A program made the translations under genes and the position numbers. The notes below the pieces were generated by a model. That model did not search any database, was not told where the DNA came from, and saw only the letters and a program-made list of their open reading frames with translations. 64,000 nt of DNA from CAZAFN01 sp964484795 (GTDB lineage: Bacteria; Pseudomonadota; Alphaproteobacteria; Methylaequorales; Methylaequoraceae). Location of the stretch: assembly GCA_964484795.1 (NCBI GenBank), contig CAZAFN010000003.1, forward strand, positions 1 through 64,000. Direction: 5' to 3'. Positions 45,804 to 55,031 of the stretch are shown here, in pieces; the stretch's first letter is position 1; each line of letters starts with the position of its first letter.

Positions 45804-47693
45804 TTAGTTTAACTGGTCAATTACGTCATCATTAATAGTTATTTTGTATTTCTTTCTTAATGCTTCAGAAAATTGAGCTAGCATATCTAATGTTAGATCT
45901 TCTTTTATTTTTTTTGTAAACTCCTTGATTTCTGATGGATCATTAGCTAAATCATTTAAAATTTCAACAGTTTGTGCAACAACGAATTCAGTCTCTCCTC
46001 TTTGAATTATATTCACATCACCTAATTTGGAATCAAAGATTTTACTTATCAATGGTATGGGTAATTCACTGCTATCAGGGAGAACCCTGCTAAAAGGTTT
46101 TACACCTTTTATTTCTAAACTATATTTCTTAGCTACTGCTGAAAACGTACTTCCTTGTTTGATTTCATTCTTTATCTGATCTGCTTTATTGGATGCACTA
46201 TCAAGTTTTAATTTCTTTATTAATGCCAATTTAACTAATTTTTTTGCCTCATCAAATTCAAGTTGTTTAGGTTCTATTATTTCAGTGACTATACTTATAG
46301 CTAACCCTTCATCTTTATCTATATCAATTAGATTACCTTCTTCATTAATTTTTTGACCAAAAATTGACCTTAAAATTCTTTCATCTTGATAATCTTTATG
46401 TTTTGATCCATCATTATGTCCTCCATTACGGTCAATTTTATCTGCTTTTATCAGTGTTACATCAAGAGTTTCAGATATCTCTTCAAAGGTATTACCTGAT
46501 GCCAGAAGATCTTCAAGATCATCCTGCATGTCAAATACAGCCTCTTTTCCTTTTTCTAATAGAACTTCGTTCTTAAATTTTTCTTTGACTTCGTCAAATG
46601 TAACTTCTTTTTTATCTATTTTTTTAAGTAATTTGATAATATGCCAACCAAAAGAACTTTTAATTGGTTTTGAAATGTCATTAACTTCTAGATCAAAAGT
46701 TTTTTCTACAATCTCATCAGGTAATTCATTTTTAGTGTTCCAACCTAAGTTTATATCTTCCTGAGATAGATTTGCTCTGTTTTTGGCAACAATTACAAAA
46801 TCTTTTTTTTTCATTAATTCTTCGTATATTGAATTTGCTTTTGGTTTTTCATCAACTAATATTTGATAAAGATATCTTTGTTCTGGTTCAATCAATGATT
46901 CTTTTCGTTCATCATACAAAAGTCTAATTTCCTCTTCAGTAACCGTTAATTTCTTTGCGTATTTTTTGGCATCTAACAAAAGAGTTTTAGCGCTTCTATA
47001 TTCATCTGATATAAATTTTTCTTTATTATTTTCATAAAAGTCTCTTATTGAGTTTTCATCAGGAGATTTAACGATTTCACTATTTGAATTAATGGAAACG
47101 TAGTCGACGGATCTTTCCTGCAAATTATATTCTCCAAGTTTATTTTTCATTATTTCAGGAATAGTTAAACTAGATCTAATTGTTTCAACCATTTGTTCTC
47201 TTGCAAGATCTTGCCTTGTTCCCTCAACATATGAGTCTTCAGTGTAACCAGATTCTGATATAAGTTGTCTAAACATCAACTCACTAAACTGTCCTAAATC
47301 ATCTTTAAAAGCATCATCCTTGATAATTTTATCTCTCACATTAACATCGCTGACTGAAAGTCCTAATTCAATTGCTTCGTTATTAAATAATGCTCTATTA
47401 ATTAAAGAGCCTAGGGCTCTGTCTACGTAGCCAAATTCTCTTGATTTTTCAATGCTTAAAGCTGAACCTAGTAATTTTCTAATCTCTTTTGTTTGCCTTG
47501 TGTATAAAGAATAAAACTCCCTAGAAGATATATCAATACTACCAACCGATGCCACAGTAGTTTGTTTTTTGTTTACACCAACTAGATCCTCAGTTCCCCA
47601 CATTGCAAAACTTATAATAAGTATTGTTAATAGTGTTCCTAGTACGATTTTAACTATTGAGTTTTTTGAACCATCTCTTAAATTTGTAAGCAT
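45804..47693 (-). CDS. ppiD: Peptidylprolyl isomerase PpiD (SurA-like N-terminal and parvulin domains)
   Basis: A membrane-anchored periplasmic foldase near the Sec translocon. One N-terminal transmembrane helix (about residues 13-33, ending in MWG) is followed by a SurA_N-like chaperone region. A parvulin domain runs from about residue 270 (EPEQRYLYQILV) to 365, including DLGWNTKNELP-like and SSFGWHIIKLL elements (here INLGWNTKNELP). A second, degenerate PPIase-like region follows. Its 629 residues are typical. It is the first gene of the minus-strand block, divergent from tpiA. Confidence 0.92.
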   Translation of the reverse strand: MLTNLRDGSKNSIVKIVLGTLLTILIISFAMWGTEDLVGVNKKQTTVASVGSIDISSREFYSLYTRQTKEIRKLLGSALSIEKSREFGYVDRALGSLINRALFNNEAIELGLSVSDVNVRDKIIKDDAFKDDLGQFSELMFRQLISESGYTEDSYVEGTRQDLAREQMVETIRSSLTIPEIMKNKLGEYNLQERSVDYVSINSNSEIVKSPDENSIRDFYENNKEKFISDEYRSAKTLLLDAKKYAKKLTVTEEEIRLLYDERKESLIEPEQRYLYQILVDEKPKANSIYEELMKKKDFVIVAKNRANLSQEDINLGWNTKNELPDEIVEKTFDLEVNDISKPIKSSFGWHIIKLLKKIDKKEVTFDEVKEKFKNEVLLEKGKEAVFDMQDDLEDLLASGNTFEEISETLDVTLIKADKIDRNGGHNDGSKHKDYQDERILRSIFGQKINEEGNLIDIDKDEGLAISIVTEIIEPKQLEFDEAKKLVKLALIKKLKLDSASNKADQIKNEIKQGSTFSAVAKKYSLEIKGVKPFSRVLPDSSELPIPLISKIFDSKLGDVNIIQRGETEFVVAQTVEILNDLANDPSEIKEFTKKIKEDLTLDMLAQFSEALRKKYKITINDDVIDQLN

Positions 47694-47695
47694 TG

Positions 47696-47724
47696 TTCAC
47701 AATTAATTTAAAAGTCTGTATAAC
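47696..47724 (+). promoter_or_regulatory. tpiA promoter in the 37-bp ppiD/tpiA divergent gap
   Basis: TTCACA (47696-47701) and TATAAC (47719-47724) are 17 bases apart. Transcription would start about seven bases on, at the ATG of tpiA (47731), predicting a leaderless transcript. The divergent ppiD promoter must share this gap, but I could not resolve it. Confidence 0.5.
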
Positions 47725-47730
47725 ATAATT

Positions 47731-48468
47731 ATGAATCAAGATACATTAATTGTTTCAAATTGGAAGATGAATTTGAATTTTGATAGTGCCATACAATTAA
47801 TCAACAAAATAAAAAAAATAAAATTTCCAAATTCTTCTAAAATTAAAAATATTATTTGTCCTCAATTTCTTTTGATTCCTCAAATTTCTAAGCTTGTGAT
47901 GAGAAGTAAAATAATTTTAGGTTCTCAGGATTGTCATCACAAAATTAGTGGTTCATTCACTGGAGATAGTAGTTTGGAATTGTTAAAACATTTTCATTGT
48001 AGATATGTTATTCTCGGTCATTCAGAAAGAAGAATTTACCATTATGAAAATAATATGATGGTTAGGAAAAAGGTGGATTTTGTGTTAGCTAATAAACTTA
48101 ATCCAATTGTATGTGTTGGTGAATCACTTAAAGAAAGACAAAATGGAAAATATCTTGAAACTATTTCAAAACAACTTGATGAATGTCTTCCTGAGAAATT
48201 AAAATCCATTGTAATTGCTTATGAACCTGTTTGGTCAATTGGTTCGGGATCAACACCAACTTTCAAAGAAATTTCAGAGATTAATGATTACACTAACAAT
48301 TTCTTACGCAAACAAAAGAAAATTCAGAAAGTAAGCTTTTTGTATGGAGGTTCGGTGAGTTCAAAAAATTTTTTTGATATAATGAATCATTGTAATGTTA
48401 ATGGAGCACTTATTGGTGGATCTAGCATTAAATTTGATGAGATAAATAAAATTCTTTTATATGCTTAA
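47731..48468 (+). CDS. tpiA: Triosephosphate isomerase
   Basis: Interconverts the two triose phosphates in glycolysis and gluconeogenesis. Catalytic residues are K12 (VSNWKMN), His in ILGHSERRIY and Glu in AYEPVWSIGSG; the phosphate loop is LYGGSVSSKN. Its 245 residues are a normal length. It starts the tpiA-secG-pyrG-kdsA-eno group. The 39-base gap to secG holds no clear signal. Confidence 0.97.
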   Translation: MNQDTLIVSNWKMNLNFDSAIQLINKIKKIKFPNSSKIKNIICPQFLLIPQISKLVMRSKIILGSQDCHHKISGSFTGDSSLELLKHFHCRYVILGHSERRIYHYENNMMVRKKVDFVLANKLNPIVCVGESLKERQNGKYLETISKQLDECLPEKLKSIVIAYEPVWSIGSGSTPTFKEISEINDYTNNFLRKQKKIQKVSFLYGGSVSSKNFFDIMNHCNVNGALIGGSSIKFDEINKILLYA

Positions 48469-48507
48469 TTTTATTGATTTTTTTTGATTATTTACTATTG
48501 TTAGCTA

Positions 48508-48864
48508 ATGTTTTCTATAATACTATCTATTCACATTTTGATTTGCATTTTTCTTGTGGTTGTAGTTCTTCTTCAACGTTCTGAAGGGGGTGGTCTTGGT
48601 ATTGGTCAATCAAGTGGTGGTTTGGGTGATTTTTTGTCTGCAAGAAGCACATCAAATATATTAACAAAAACCACATCATTTTTAGCGGTATGTTTTTTCT
48701 TAACTAGTTTTTCTTTAGTCCTAATATCAAACAAAAAATTTGATAAGGAGTCTATTATTGATTCATCTGAAGATTCAATTATTGATAGATTAGATCTTAT
48801 ACCTGAAGAGTTTGATGTTGAACAAAAAAACAGTGAAGAGGAACTTAGTGTTCCTGTTGAATAG
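48508..48864 (+). CDS. secG: Preprotein translocase subunit SecG
   Basis: A small accessory subunit of the SecYEG channel. It has two transmembrane helices, with the family loop between them: LLQRSEGGGLGIGQSSGG. The C-terminal tail is acidic. Its 118 residues are typical of alphaproteobacteria, and the position between tpiA and pyrG is canonical. Confidence 0.94.
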   Translation: MFSIILSIHILICIFLVVVVLLQRSEGGGLGIGQSSGGLGDFLSARSTSNILTKTTSFLAVCFFLTSFSLVLISNKKFDKESIIDSSEDSIIDRLDLIPEEFDVEQKNSEEELSVPVE

Positions 48865-48896
48865 ATTGTATTTCTATTTTAACTTAAAATTAAATT

Positions 48897-50519
48897 ATGA
48901 CTAAATTCATCTTTATTACTGGTGGTGTCGTTTCATCGCTTGGTAAGGGCATAGTTTCTTCATCTATAGCTTCATTATTAAAATTGTCAAATTACAAGGT
49001 TAGAGTTAGAAAGTTAGACCCTTATCTTAACATAGATCCTGGGACTATGAATCCATCTCAACATGGAGAGGTATTCGTAACTGATGATGGTGCTGAGACA
49101 GATATGGATTTGGGTCATTATGAAAGATTTACAGGAATAATTTCAAAAAAAAGTGATAACATTACCACTGGAAAAGTATATTCTGAAGTTTTAAGGAAAG
49201 AGAGAAAAGGGGATTATCTTGGTTCCACTGTTCAAGTAATACCTCATGTCACCAATGAGATAAAAAATTTTATAAAACGGGATTTAAATAAGGAAGATTT
49301 TGTTATTTGTGAAATTGGTGGTACGGTTGGCGATATTGAAAGTTTGCCTTTTTTAGAGGCGTTAAGACAATTAAGAAATGAACTTGGAAAAAGCAAAACT
49401 TTTTTTATTCATTTAACTTTGGTTCCCTATATTTCCTCAGCAAATGAATTTAAAACCAAACCAACTCAACATTCAGTTAAAGAACTTTTGGGCTTAGGCA
49501 TTCAACCAGACTTGTTGCTTTGTAGAACAGAACAAGAGTTTGATAAGGCAGCCAAACATAAAATTTCCTTGTTTTGTAATTTGTCTTTTGATTCTGTGAT
49601 AATGGTGGAAAATGTTAAAACAATCTATGAAGTGCCTCTTAAACTATTTAATGAAGGTTTGCTCAGACAATTGTATGCTTATTTTAGGATGAGAAATCCA
49701 AAAAAAATAAATTTAAATTTGTGGAGAAATTTTTTAAAAAAATTTAGGAATTTAGAAAGATCTGTTGAAGTAGCTATAGTTGGAAAATATACTAATCTAT
49801 CAGAATCCTATAAATCCCTTAATGAAGCACTATTTCATAGTGGGATTTTTAACAATACAAAAGTTAATATATCTTGGATTGATTCTAGAAAATTAATTAA
49901 TTTTAAAGAATGCTCAAAAATTCTTTCAAAATTTAATGGTATTTTAGTTCCAGGAGGATTTGGAAAAGATGGTTCTGAAGGAAAAATAAATGCTATTAAA
50001 TTTGCCAAAAAATTTAACATTCCATTCTTAGGAATTTGTTTTGGTATGCAACTGGCTATTATCGAATCAATTAGAAATTTGGATGGTTTTGAAAAAGCTT
50101 CATCAACAGAATTTGGTAAAACTAAATTACCTATAATTTCTATGATGCATGAATGGATTAAAAATAATAAAGTTTTGAAGCAAGATCTCCAAAATCTTGG
50201 AGGTAGTATGAGACTTGGGTCTTATGAATCAATTTTGAAAAAGGGATCTATAGCTTACTCAATTTACAATAAATCTAAAATATATGAAAGACATCGTCAT
50301 CGATATGAGGTAAATTACAATTTTAAAAATGATATTGAGAGAAGTGGTTTAAAATTTTCAGGTATGTCGCCTAGTGGTAATTTGGCTGAGATAATGGAAA
50401 AAGATGATCACCCTTGGTTTTTGGGTGTTCAGTTTCATCCAGAACTAAAATCTACTCCTTTTAAACCTCACCCAATTTTTAACTCTTATATTGAAGCTTT
50501 AATAAAAAACAAAAGTTGA
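48897..50519 (+). CDS. pyrG: CTP synthase
   Basis: Makes CTP from UTP and glutamine. The N-terminal synthase domain starts FIFITGGVVSSLGKGIVSSS. The C-terminal amidotransferase domain has the nucleophile in FLGICFGMQLAI and the His/Glu pair in GVQFHPELKSTP. Its 540 residues are full length. Confidence 0.98.
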   Translation: MTKFIFITGGVVSSLGKGIVSSSIASLLKLSNYKVRVRKLDPYLNIDPGTMNPSQHGEVFVTDDGAETDMDLGHYERFTGIISKKSDNITTGKVYSEVLRKERKGDYLGSTVQVIPHVTNEIKNFIKRDLNKEDFVICEIGGTVGDIESLPFLEALRQLRNELGKSKTFFIHLTLVPYISSANEFKTKPTQHSVKELLGLGIQPDLLLCRTEQEFDKAAKHKISLFCNLSFDSVIMVENVKTIYEVPLKLFNEGLLRQLYAYFRMRNPKKINLNLWRNFLKKFRNLERSVEVAIVGKYTNLSESYKSLNEALFHSGIFNNTKVNISWIDSRKLINFKECSKILSKFNGILVPGGFGKDGSEGKINAIKFAKKFNIPFLGICFGMQLAIIESIRNLDGFEKASSTEFGKTKLPIISMMHEWIKNNKVLKQDLQNLGGSMRLGSYESILKKGSIAYSIYNKSKIYERHRHRYEVNYNFKNDIERSGLKFSGMSPSGNLAEIMEKDDHPWFLGVQFHPELKSTPFKPHPIFNSYIEALIKNKS

Positions 50520-50531
50520 AATTATTATAAA

Positions 50532-51365
50532 ATGAATAGAAAAGTTAAAATTGGAGATTTTTTAAGTTTTGCAAATAATTTGGAAATTAAATTTATACTT
50601 GGTCCCTGTCAAATTGAAAGTAAAAGCCATGCTTTTGAAATTTGCTCTGAAATTGACAAATTGTCTAAACGGCTTGATTTTAAATTTATTTTTAAAAGTT
50701 CTTATGATAAAGCAAATAGAACAAGTCATAAAAGTAAAAGGGGAGTTGGCATTAAAAAAGGTTTGAAAATCTTAGCTGAAGTAAAAGAAAAGTTTAAATG
50801 CCCAGTAATTTCTGATATTCATGATGTTTCTCAATGTTCAATTGCAAAAAATTATTTAGATATCATTCAAATTCCTGCTTTTTTATGTAGGCAAACGGAT
50901 TTGTTAATTGAAGCCGGAAAAACGAACCTTCCTGTAAACATAAAAAAAGGCCAATTTTTATCACCATGGGATATGAATAATGTTGCAAAGAAACTTATTT
51001 CTACTGGAAATAACAAAATACTTCTAACTGAAAGGGGTACAGTTTTTGGTTATAATAATTTAGTTTCTGATATGAGGTCTCTTCCTATAATGAAAAAATC
51101 TGGTTTTCCCGTTGTTTTTGATGCAACTCACTCTGTTCAATTGCCGGGAGGAAAAGGAAAATCATCAGATGGAAAATATGAATTTGTAAGTGTTTTAGCT
51201 AAAGCTGCCACTACAACGGGCATTTCAGGTTTATTTATTGAAACTCATAATAACCCTAAAAAAGCGCCATCTGATGGTTCAACTATGGTCCCATTAAAAA
51301 ATTTAGGAAATCTAATTCATTCTATTAAACTTTATGATAATTTAGCAAAAGACAAATTTTTATAA
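50532..51365 (+). CDS. kdsA: 3-deoxy-8-phosphooctulonate synthase (KDO8P synthase)
   Basis: Makes KDO-8-phosphate for the LPS inner core. GPCQIESKSHAFEIC, SSYDKANRTSHKSKRG, DIHDVSQCSIA and VFDATHSVQLPGG are all family segments. Its 277 residues are a normal length. It implies a KDO-containing LPS, consistent with the lpx genes at 32671-36871. Confidence 0.97.
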   Translation: MNRKVKIGDFLSFANNLEIKFILGPCQIESKSHAFEICSEIDKLSKRLDFKFIFKSSYDKANRTSHKSKRGVGIKKGLKILAEVKEKFKCPVISDIHDVSQCSIAKNYLDIIQIPAFLCRQTDLLIEAGKTNLPVNIKKGQFLSPWDMNNVAKKLISTGNNKILLTERGTVFGYNNLVSDMRSLPIMKKSGFPVVFDATHSVQLPGGKGKSSDGKYEFVSVLAKAATTTGISGLFIETHNNPKKAPSDGSTMVPLKNLGNLIHSIKLYDNLAKDKFL

Positions 51366-51375
51366 GTATTTTTGT

Positions 51376-52653
51376 ATGTCAGAAATTAAAAGTTTATATG
51401 CTAGAGAGATTATAGATAGTAGAGGAACTCCTACTGTTGAAGTTGAAGTGCATCTTGCTAATTTGATTTCAAAAGCATCGGTTCCTTCCGGTGCATCAAC
51501 AGGTAGCAATGAAGCATATGAGTTAAGGGACAAAGATCAGAATAGATTTTTTTCAAAGGGAGTTGTCAAATCAGTTAATATGATTAATACAGAAATAAAA
51601 GAAACCATTCTAGGATTTGATGTTACAGACCAAAAAAATATAGATAAAACTTTAATTGATTTGGATGGAACAAAAAATAAATCTAGACTTGGGTCAAATT
51701 CCACTCTTGCTGTTTCACTTGCATGTGCAAAAGCAGCATCAAAATTTCTAAATATTCCATTGCATAATTATTTTGGTGGTATGACTAATACTCTTCCTAC
51801 TCCAATGATGAATGTGATAAATGGAGGATGCCACTCAAATAATACATTAGATTTTCAAGAATTTATGATAATTCCATCAGGTTTTAAAACTTTTAAAGAA
51901 TCTTTAAGAGCTGGTTGTGAAATTTTTTATGCAATAAGGAATAATCTTTTAAAATCTGGTTATTCAATTTCTGTAGGTGATGAGGGAGGTTTTTCTCCAG
52001 ATTTAAAATCAAATAGAGAATGTTTGGATCTCATCTTAAAATCGATAGATAATGCAAGTTATTCAGCCGGCAAAGATGTTTTTATAGCTCTTGATGTTGC
52101 TTCATCTGAATTTTTTAAAGATAAAAAATATAATCTTAAGGGAGAATCATTGCTTTTAAATTCAGATGATCTAATAAGATATTATGAAAATCTTCTAGAC
52201 AATTACCCCATAATTTCCATAGAAGATGGGCTAAATGAAAATGATTGGTCTGGTTGGAAAAATATGACTGATGCTTTGGGAAGAAAATGCCAACTTGTTG
52301 GTGATGACCTTTTTGTTACTTCAGTTGACAGATTGCAAATGGGCATTAAACAACAATCAGGGAATTCAATTTTAATAAAGTTAAATCAGATTGGAACATT
52401 AAGTGAAACTATTGATGCGATTGTAGAAGCAAAAAATAATAATTTTAATACAATAATTTCACATAGATCTGGAGAAACTGAAGATACTTTCATATCAGAC
52501 TTTGCTGTTGGAACATCAGCCGGTCAAATCAAAGCTGGTTCTTTGTCAAGATCAGAAAGAACTGCAAAATACAATCAGTTGTTAAGAATTGAGGATAAAA
52601 ATTCTGCAATCAAATTTTCAGGAGACAATCCATTTAATAAATTTTTTAAATGA
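51376..52653 (+). CDS. eno: Enolase
   Basis: Converts 2-phosphoglycerate to phosphoenolpyruvate; it may also bind the degradosome. Active-site segments are REIIDSRGTPTVEVEV, SVGDEGGFSP, SIEDGLNENDWSGW and ISHRSGETEDTFISDFAVG. Its 425 residues are full length. The stop overlaps the ATG of the FtsB-like gene by four bases. Confidence 0.98.
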   Translation: MSEIKSLYAREIIDSRGTPTVEVEVHLANLISKASVPSGASTGSNEAYELRDKDQNRFFSKGVVKSVNMINTEIKETILGFDVTDQKNIDKTLIDLDGTKNKSRLGSNSTLAVSLACAKAASKFLNIPLHNYFGGMTNTLPTPMMNVINGGCHSNNTLDFQEFMIIPSGFKTFKESLRAGCEIFYAIRNNLLKSGYSISVGDEGGFSPDLKSNRECLDLILKSIDNASYSAGKDVFIALDVASSEFFKDKKYNLKGESLLLNSDDLIRYYENLLDNYPIISIEDGLNENDWSGWKNMTDALGRKCQLVGDDLFVTSVDRLQMGIKQQSGNSILIKLNQIGTLSETIDAIVEAKNNNFNTIISHRSGETEDTFISDFAVGTSAGQIKAGSLSRSERTAKYNQLLRIEDKNSAIKFSGDNPFNKFFK

Positions 52654-52937
52654 TCTTAAAAAAACATCTATTATTTATTAGCTATCTTATTTTAATTGTA
52701 ATTTTAATGTTTCAGTTGTTTTTTAGTAAAAAGAGTGTATTTAGTCTTTTTAATAATTTTCAACTAATATACTCTGAAACATTTGATCGTGACAAAAAAC
52801 TTGATGAAAAAAACAAGAAGCTTGATGATTACCAAAACTTTAAAAATAACAAGGAGTTTAGAGAACTTATTGTTAAGGAAAAATTATTTTTAAAAAAAAA
52901 TGATGACAGAGTTTTGTTGTATGAAATCATTGATTAA
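52650..52937 (+). CDS. ftsB: FtsB/DivIC-like septum formation initiator
   Basis: A 95-residue protein with one N-terminal membrane helix (about 6-26), a short basic stretch, a heptad-like charged region (about 45-65) and a KNDDRVLLYEIID end. This architecture and the position after eno fit the alphaproteobacterial DivIC/FtsB family of divisome proteins. The sequence itself is divergent, so the symbol is tentative. It converges with the minus-strand cinA gene and overlaps it by 11 bases. The pdhA gene that often follows in this class is absent. Confidence 0.75.
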   Translation: MILKKHLLFISYLILIVILMFQLFFSKKSVFSLFNNFQLIYSETFDRDKKLDEKNKKLDDYQNFKNNKEFRELIVKEKLFLKKNDDRVLLYEIID

Positions 52938-53412
52938 TTATTTCATATCCTTGCTTAATCATTTCTTTCATAGTTAGTCTAATTATTTCATTCCTTTTTT
53001 TGTTGGGATAAAACTTTTTTAATGTTTTTATTTTCTTCATATACTTTGTGCTAATAAAAACGGTTCCACTAAGTTCATCCATATTTTCACTATGCGGTCC
53101 AGCAAGTCCAGTGCATGACAAAGCAAGTTTATTCTGTGATTTTGAATACTTAGTAATTTTTTTTACCATTGATTTAGAAACCTGATTGCTGATTATACCG
53201 TATTTTTTAATTTCTTTATCTATGCCTAAAAATGTAATTTTAGATTGAGTTCCATAGCAAACTAAAGAATATTCAAGAAAATTTGAGGCACCTGGCGTTT
53301 TAATCAGTTCAGCTGCAAGTGTGCCGCCAGTAATAGATTCTGCCAAGCACAATTTAATATTTTCTTTTATCAGTTTCCTAATAAATTTTTTTTTTAAAAC
53401 ATTAAAACACAT
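52927..53412 (-). CDS. CinA C-terminal family protein (nicotinamide-nucleotide amidohydrolase type)
   Basis: A single-domain protein of 161 residues equal to the C-terminal half of CinA. The family members with known activity (PncC) deamidate NMN in pyridine nucleotide recycling. AESITGGTLAAELIKTPGASNFLEYSLVCYG and LSCTGLAGPHS are the conserved segments; the usual ESCTGG has Ile for Cys. It overlaps pgpA by 11 bases and the opposite ftsB end by 11. Confidence 0.88.
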   Translation of the reverse strand: MCFNVLKKKFIRKLIKENIKLCLAESITGGTLAAELIKTPGASNFLEYSLVCYGTQSKITFLGIDKEIKKYGIISNQVSKSMVKKITKYSKSQNKLALSCTGLAGPHSENMDELSGTVFISTKYMKKIKTLKKFYPNKKRNEIIRLTMKEMIKQGYEIINQ

Positions 53413-53857
53413 AAAATAACCAAAAAATTACACTAACTAATATTCCTGCAACAATGTCATCAAGTAAAACTCCATACGTGTTTTTTAATTTGTCAAAAAA
53501 ATTTACTGGAAAAGGTTTAAAGATATCAAAAAACCTAAAGAGTATAAAAGAAATTATATAGTCATTAAATGATTCTTGACAAAATATTAAAGCAATTGCT
53601 TGTCCAATATGTTCATCAACAATTATAAAACTCGGATCCTTATTTTTTTCTTCTTTAATAATAATGTTTATGAAATAAAAAGAAATTGATGAATAAATGA
53701 TAATTAGGAAAATTAAGAAACTTAAATCAAAGTTTTCTTTTAAAAACCATACTGGAAATAAAATTATTAAAGAAGCAAAAGTACCTGGAATTTTTGGCAC
53801 ATAGCCCATACCAAAGCCAGAGCAAAATATTTTGGCTAATTTTTTAGCTATCATCAA
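53402..53857 (-). CDS. pgpA: Phosphatidylglycerophosphatase A
   Basis: Removes the phosphate of phosphatidylglycerophosphate to give phosphatidylglycerol. It is an integral membrane protein of 151 residues. GFGMGYVPKIPGTFASLI, FIIVDEHIGQAIAL and YGVLLDDIVAGILV are the conserved blocks holding the acidic metal-binding residues. It lies between ispDF and cinA with overlaps on both sides, so these three genes form one operon. Confidence 0.9.
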   Translation of the reverse strand: MMIAKKLAKIFCSGFGMGYVPKIPGTFASLIILFPVWFLKENFDLSFLIFLIIIYSSISFYFINIIIKEEKNKDPSFIIVDEHIGQAIALIFCQESFNDYIISFILFRFFDIFKPFPVNFFDKLKNTYGVLLDDIVAGILVSVIFWLFYVF

Positions 53858-55007
53858 TTTTAGAGATTGTCACTGATGCTTGACAAGCTATACCCTCTTC
53901 TCTACCTAAAAACCCAAGTTTTTCAGTTGTTGTGGCCTTAACATTGATATGATTAATTTTTAGATGAAGAGCTTTTGCAATACTTTTTATCATTTTAGTC
54001 TTATGTGGACCAATCTTAGGGTTTTCACAGATTAACGTGATATCAATATTATTGATTTTAAAACCTTCATCAATCAAAAGGTTTTTTGCATAAGTCATAA
54101 AATATATAGAAGGTTTATTCTTCCATTTTTGTTCTGAGGGAGGAAAATGTTCGCCAATATCTCCTTTAGATAAAGCACCTAGTACTGCATCTACAATTGA
54201 ATGAAAGCCAACATCAGCATCTGAATGTCCTTCTAGGCTTTTATTAAAAGGTATTTTGATGCCTAGAATTTTTAATTCTTTGCCTTTTTTAAATCTATGA
54301 ACATCAAACCCTTGCCCAACTTTTATTAGATTTTTACCCATTGAATTCCCAAAAATTTTTTTTGCTAATTTGTAATCATCTTTTGTCGTGATTTTAAAGT
54401 TTGTAATTTCACCTTCTATGCAAAAAATTTTATTACCATTATTATATGAAATAATTGAATCATCAGTAAATTTAAATTTTTTGAATTTACAATGTGCATC
54501 ATATATTTTTTTGAACTTAAAGCCTTGTGGAGTCTGTATTTGATTTAGATGATCTCTATTAATGTCTTTATAAATATCTTTTTTTGAATATCTAACAGAG
54601 TCTTTGATGCTGAGTAATGGTACTATACAATCATTTGATTTTAATTTTTTTAAAATTTTTGGAATGATTTTTTCTGAAAAAAATGGTCTAACTGCATCAT
54701 GTATTACAACATTGTCAGGTGATAGTTTTTTACATTCTTGCAACCCATTTAAAACAGAATCTTGTCTGGTTCTGCCCCCTTTAACAATAACTATGATTTT
54801 GTTATCAAAAAGGGAAGTTGTTTTGGTTAGAAAATCTTTATGACTTACAATTATGACTTTCTTAAATAAGTCAGAATTTAAAAATTTTTTTACAGTTATT
54901 TCAAGAATAGTTTGTTCATTTAACTTGAGAAACTGTTTTGGGAATAACCCTCCAAATCTTTTTCCTGTGCCACCGTTAAGTATTATTGCTATATTGTTTT
55001 TTTGCAT
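53844..55007 (-). CDS. ispDF: Bifunctional IspD/IspF (MEP pathway)
   Basis: A fusion of MEP cytidylyltransferase (about residues 1-225) and MECDP synthase (about 228-387). The IspD part has ILNGGTGKRFGGLFPKQFLKL and HDAVRPFF. The IspF part has GQGFDVHRF, LEGHSDADVGFHSIVDAVLGAL and GDIGEHFPPS, with the zinc ligands in DVH. Such fusions are common in alphaproteobacteria. Together with dxr in this window it gives three steps of the pathway. Confidence 0.96.
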   Translation of the reverse strand: MQKNNIAIILNGGTGKRFGGLFPKQFLKLNEQTILEITVKKFLNSDLFKKVIIVSHKDFLTKTTSLFDNKIIVIVKGGRTRQDSVLNGLQECKKLSPDNVVIHDAVRPFFSEKIIPKILKKLKSNDCIVPLLSIKDSVRYSKKDIYKDINRDHLNQIQTPQGFKFKKIYDAHCKFKKFKFTDDSIISYNNGNKIFCIEGEITNFKITTKDDYKLAKKIFGNSMGKNLIKVGQGFDVHRFKKGKELKILGIKIPFNKSLEGHSDADVGFHSIVDAVLGALSKGDIGEHFPPSEQKWKNKPSIYFMTYAKNLLIDEGFKINNIDITLICENPKIGPHKTKMIKSIAKALHLKINHINVKATTTEKLGFLGREEGIACQASVTISKIDDS

Positions 55008-55031
55008 TAAAAATTATTATATATAAATATT
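55008..55031. promoter_or_regulatory. 24-bp divergent gap between ispDF and the CcsA-like gene
   Basis: This gap is entirely A and T and must hold or touch the promoters of both flanking operons. TATTAT (55015-55020) and TATAAA (55022-55027) are possible -10 elements for the plus strand, but neither has a good -35 at normal spacing. The -35 elements would have to lie inside the ispDF start region. Confidence 0.3.
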
